A stretch of 22,985 nucleotides of DNA from DASXMR01 sp036495525 (lineage in GTDB: Bacteria > Actinomycetota > Actinomycetes > Streptosporangiales > Streptosporangiaceae), in contig DASXMR010000110.1 in the NCBI GenBank assembly GCA_036495525.1, positions 1 to 22,985 on the forward strand, given 5' to 3'. Shown here one piece after another: positions 21,326 to 22,985 of this stretch. The stretch's first letter is position 1. The number at the start of each line of letters is the position of its first letter. A program made the translations under genes and the position numbers. A model generated the notes under the pieces. It made no database searches and was not told the origin of the DNA. It saw only the letters and a program-made list of their open reading frames with translations.

Positions 21326-22400
21326 GCCGGTACTCGCCGGACAGGATGTCGCCCAGGTCGAAGTTCACGGGCTCTTCGAGCTGATCGAAACCGCAGGAGC
21401 GCGGGTCGCGGTCGGGGCGCCAGCGGGAGAACTGGGCCGTGTGCCGGAACCTGGTGCCCTCCATGTGCTCGTAGCGCACCTCGACCACCCGCTCTGGGCG
21501 CAGCGGCACGAAGGACAGGTCTTTCCCGGCGTTCCACCGGCTGCTCTCCGCCTCGCGCGGACCGCGCACGCCGGGCTCGATCTTCGCCCAGTTCCACGGG
21601 TGCTCGTCAAACGTGGTCACCAGCGGCTGCAATTCGGTGAACAGCTCGCGCCGCCTGGCCAGCGGGAAAGCGCCGATCACGCCGACGCTGGCCAGGTTGG
21701 CTGAGCTGTCATACAGGCCGAGCAGCAGGGAGCCGATCGCGTCAGGGCCGCTCTTGTGCACCCGGTAGCCAGCCACCACGCAGTCAGCGGTCCGCTCATG
21801 CTTGATCTTGTACATGACCCGCTTGTCCTGCTCGTACCCGCCGTCCAGCGGCTTGGCCACGATGCCGTCCAGGCCGGCGCCCTCGAACTGGCTGAACCAC
21901 CGCTCGGCCAGCTCGTGCTGGAGCGTGGCCGGCGTGATGTGCACCGGCGCGGCAGCCCCGGCGAGCGCCTGCTCCAGTGCCTGCCGCCGCTCGCTGAACG
22001 GGCGCCCGGTGTAGTCGGTGTCGCCGAGGGCGAGCAGGTCGAAGGCGATGAACGAGGCCGGGGTCTGCTCGGCCAGCAGCCGCACCCGGCTGTCAGCGGG
22101 GTGCACCCGCTGCAGCAGCGCGTCGAAGTCCAGCCGCCTGCCCGCCTTGTCCGGGATCACGATCTCGCCATCGATCACGCTGCGGTCCGGCAGGTTCGCC
22201 TGGATCGCGGCGACCACCTCCGGGAAATACCTGGTCATCGGCCGCTCGTTGCGGCTGCCGATTTCGACCTCGGCGCCGTCGCGGAACACCACCGAGCGGA
22301 ATCCGTCCCACTTCGGCTCGTAACTCAGGTCCCCGTGCGGGATCTGCTTGACCGCCCTGGCGAGCATCGGCGCCACGGGCGGCATCACCGCCAGCTCCAT
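21318..22400 (-). CDS. ligC: ATP-dependent DNA ligase, LigC type
   Basis: 360 residues from ATG 22400, the length of mycobacterial LigC, with the family N-terminus MELAVMPPVAPMLA. Nucleotidyltransferase motifs: active-site Lys in EPKWDGFR (Lys30), GSRNERPMTRYFPEV, VIDGEIVIPD, DGIVAKPLDGGY and YKIKHERTADCVV; the OB-fold follows to the C-terminus. It seals nicks using ATP and is considered a back-up repair ligase in actinobacteria. The open frame extends 144 codons further upstream, but that part is low-complexity and not typical of the family. A G6 tract directly before the ATG is a poor ribosome site. Confidence 0.92.
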   Translation of the reverse strand: MELAVMPPVAPMLARAVKQIPHGDLSYEPKWDGFRSVVFRDGAEVEIGSRNERPMTRYFPEVVAAIQANLPDRSVIDGEIVIPDKAGRRLDFDALLQRVHPADSRVRLLAEQTPASFIAFDLLALGDTDYTGRPFSERRQALEQALAGAAAPVHITPATLQHELAERWFSQFEGAGLDGIVAKPLDGGYEQDKRVMYKIKHERTADCVVAGYRVHKSGPDAIGSLLLGLYDSSANLASVGVIGAFPLARRRELFTELQPLVTTFDEHPWNWAKIEPGVRGPREAESSRWNAGKDLSFVPLRPERVVEVRYEHMEGTRFRHTAQFSRWRPDRDPRSCGFDQLEEPVNFDLGDILSGEYRLT

Positions 22401-22492
22401 CCCCCCATCATGGCCGGCGGCCGCGGCGGCGCCTGCCCGGCTGGCCGGCCCGGCCTCAGCCGGCCCGATTTGGCAGGATGCAGCTGTGCTAG

Positions 22493-22546
22493 CCATGACA
22501 ACCGGGCCAGCTATGACCACCGGGCCAGCCATGACCACCGGGCCAG
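22493..22546. repeat. Three 18-bp tandem repeats upstream of the hydrolase gene
   Basis: Units start at 22493, 22511 and 22529, each near CCATGACCACCGGGCCAG, followed by a partial fourth (CCATC). They lie in the divergent region between ligC and the metallo-hydrolase gene. A short frame, GTG 22486 to TGA 22621-22623 (45 codons, MTTGPA repeated three times), ends over the GTG of the next gene. Confidence 0.75.
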
Positions 22547-22619
22547 CCATCGGCGCGGGGACAGGCTTGACCGCGGGCCAGCCACGCGCAACGGGGCAGC
22601 TCTCAGCTCGGGGCGAGCC

Positions 22620-22985
22620 GTGAGCCCGGACAGCAGCCTGACCGTCCTCGGCAGCTGCGGCGCGTGGCCCGAGCCCGGCCTCGCCTGCGCCGGCTTCCTG
22701 CTCCGGCACGACGGCGCGCAGATCGTCATCGACCTGGGCTATGGCACGCTGTCGCCGCTGCTGGCGCTGCTCGGGTCCGCGACTGGAGACGGCATCGACG
22801 CCGTGATCGTCAGCCACGCGCACCCCGACCACATGCTGGACCTACACGGCCTGATGCGGGCGCGCTGGTATGGCCGCCGTGGCGCGCCGCCGGTCCCGCT
22901 GCTCGCGCCCCGCCAGGTTGCCGACCGGCTGGTGGAGCTCGAGGACGGGGACGATGAGGCCGTGCGCGGGGCGTTCGACTGGCGC
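22620..22985 (+). CDS. MBL-fold metallo-hydrolase, N-terminal part (runs off the window)
   Basis: Starts at GTG 22620 (MSPDSSLTVLGSCGAWPEPGLACAGFLL...) and is open to the last base. The first beta strands TVLGSCGAWP and QIVIDLGYGTLSPLL, then SHAHPDHMLDLHG, give the HxHxDH zinc-binding signature of the metallo-beta-lactamase fold. The layout resembles the RNase Z/cyclic-nucleotide phosphodiesterase-like group common in actinobacteria; the exact substrate cannot be told. It may be translationally coupled to the short repeat-encoded frame that ends at 22623. Confidence 0.85.
   Translation, partial: MSPDSSLTVLGSCGAWPEPGLACAGFLLRHDGAQIVIDLGYGTLSPLLALLGSATGDGIDAVIVSHAHPDHMLDLHGLMRARWYGRRGAPPVPLLAPRQVADRLVELEDGDDEAVRGAFDWR

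Noticed and set aside
22401..22832. 144-codon N-terminal extension of the ligase
   Set aside because: Low-complexity, overlaps the divergent hydrolase gene in antisense, and is absent from LigC-type ligases; ATG 22400 gives the normal length.

Overview
The window is high-GC DNA with strong G/C preference at third codon positions, GTG and TTG starts beside ATG, GGAGG-type ribosome sites, actinobacterial lipoproteins, a LigC-type ligase, a CGNR zinc-finger regulator and a short actinobacterial collagen-like protein. It is best read as chromosomal sequence from an actinomycete (Actinomycetota), possibly of the Streptosporangiales/Catenulisporales type. Genus cannot be fixed from the sequence alone. 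No rRNA, tRNA, CRISPR array, transposase or integrase was seen.

Left part (1-3.3 kb): the 3' end of a secreted multidomain glycoside hydrolase (alpha/alpha-barrel, NEW3, discoidin-like carbohydrate-binding domain), closed by a near-ideal 18-bp hairpin terminator. A convergent aminoglycoside-type nucleotidyltransferase follows. Cell-wall block (3.3-9.1 kb, all leftward): a coiled-coil, single-pass membrane protein; a 1125-residue putative peptidoglycan hydrolase with a CHAP/NlpC-like N-terminus, a GlcNAcase core and a conserved C-terminal domain joined by very long low-complexity linkers; and a proline-rich membrane-anchored protein. This trio looks like one operon and is the least explained locus in the window.

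Redox/metal switch (9.1-10.2 kb): a MerR-family gene transcribed from what looks like a mer-type promoter (19-bp spacer with central dyad) placed so that the mRNA would be leaderless, followed by a thioredoxin. Phosphoesterase pair (10.3-13.8 kb): two tandem paralogous phospholipase C/acid phosphatase-family lipoproteins. Only the second has an iron-box-like palindrome in front of it.

Right part (13.8-23 kb): a divergent EamA exporter and CGNR regulator sharing a 9-bp dyad, then a luciferase-like monooxygenase; a collagen-like exported protein; a small zinc-ribbon-like protein between strong hairpins; a type-I haloalkane dehalogenase; a metal-type permease with a C-terminal YHS domain and a CsoR-like operator; a divergent SAM methyltransferase followed by a truncated aminoglycoside-phosphotransferase remnant; ATP-dependent ligase LigC; and the start of a metallo-beta-lactamase-fold hydrolase that runs off the window.

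The window reads as a set of small independent transcription units, several with visible candidate operators (MerR, iron, CsoR-like, CGNR), and not as one pathway. Themes are envelope and secreted enzymes plus metal/redox sensing.
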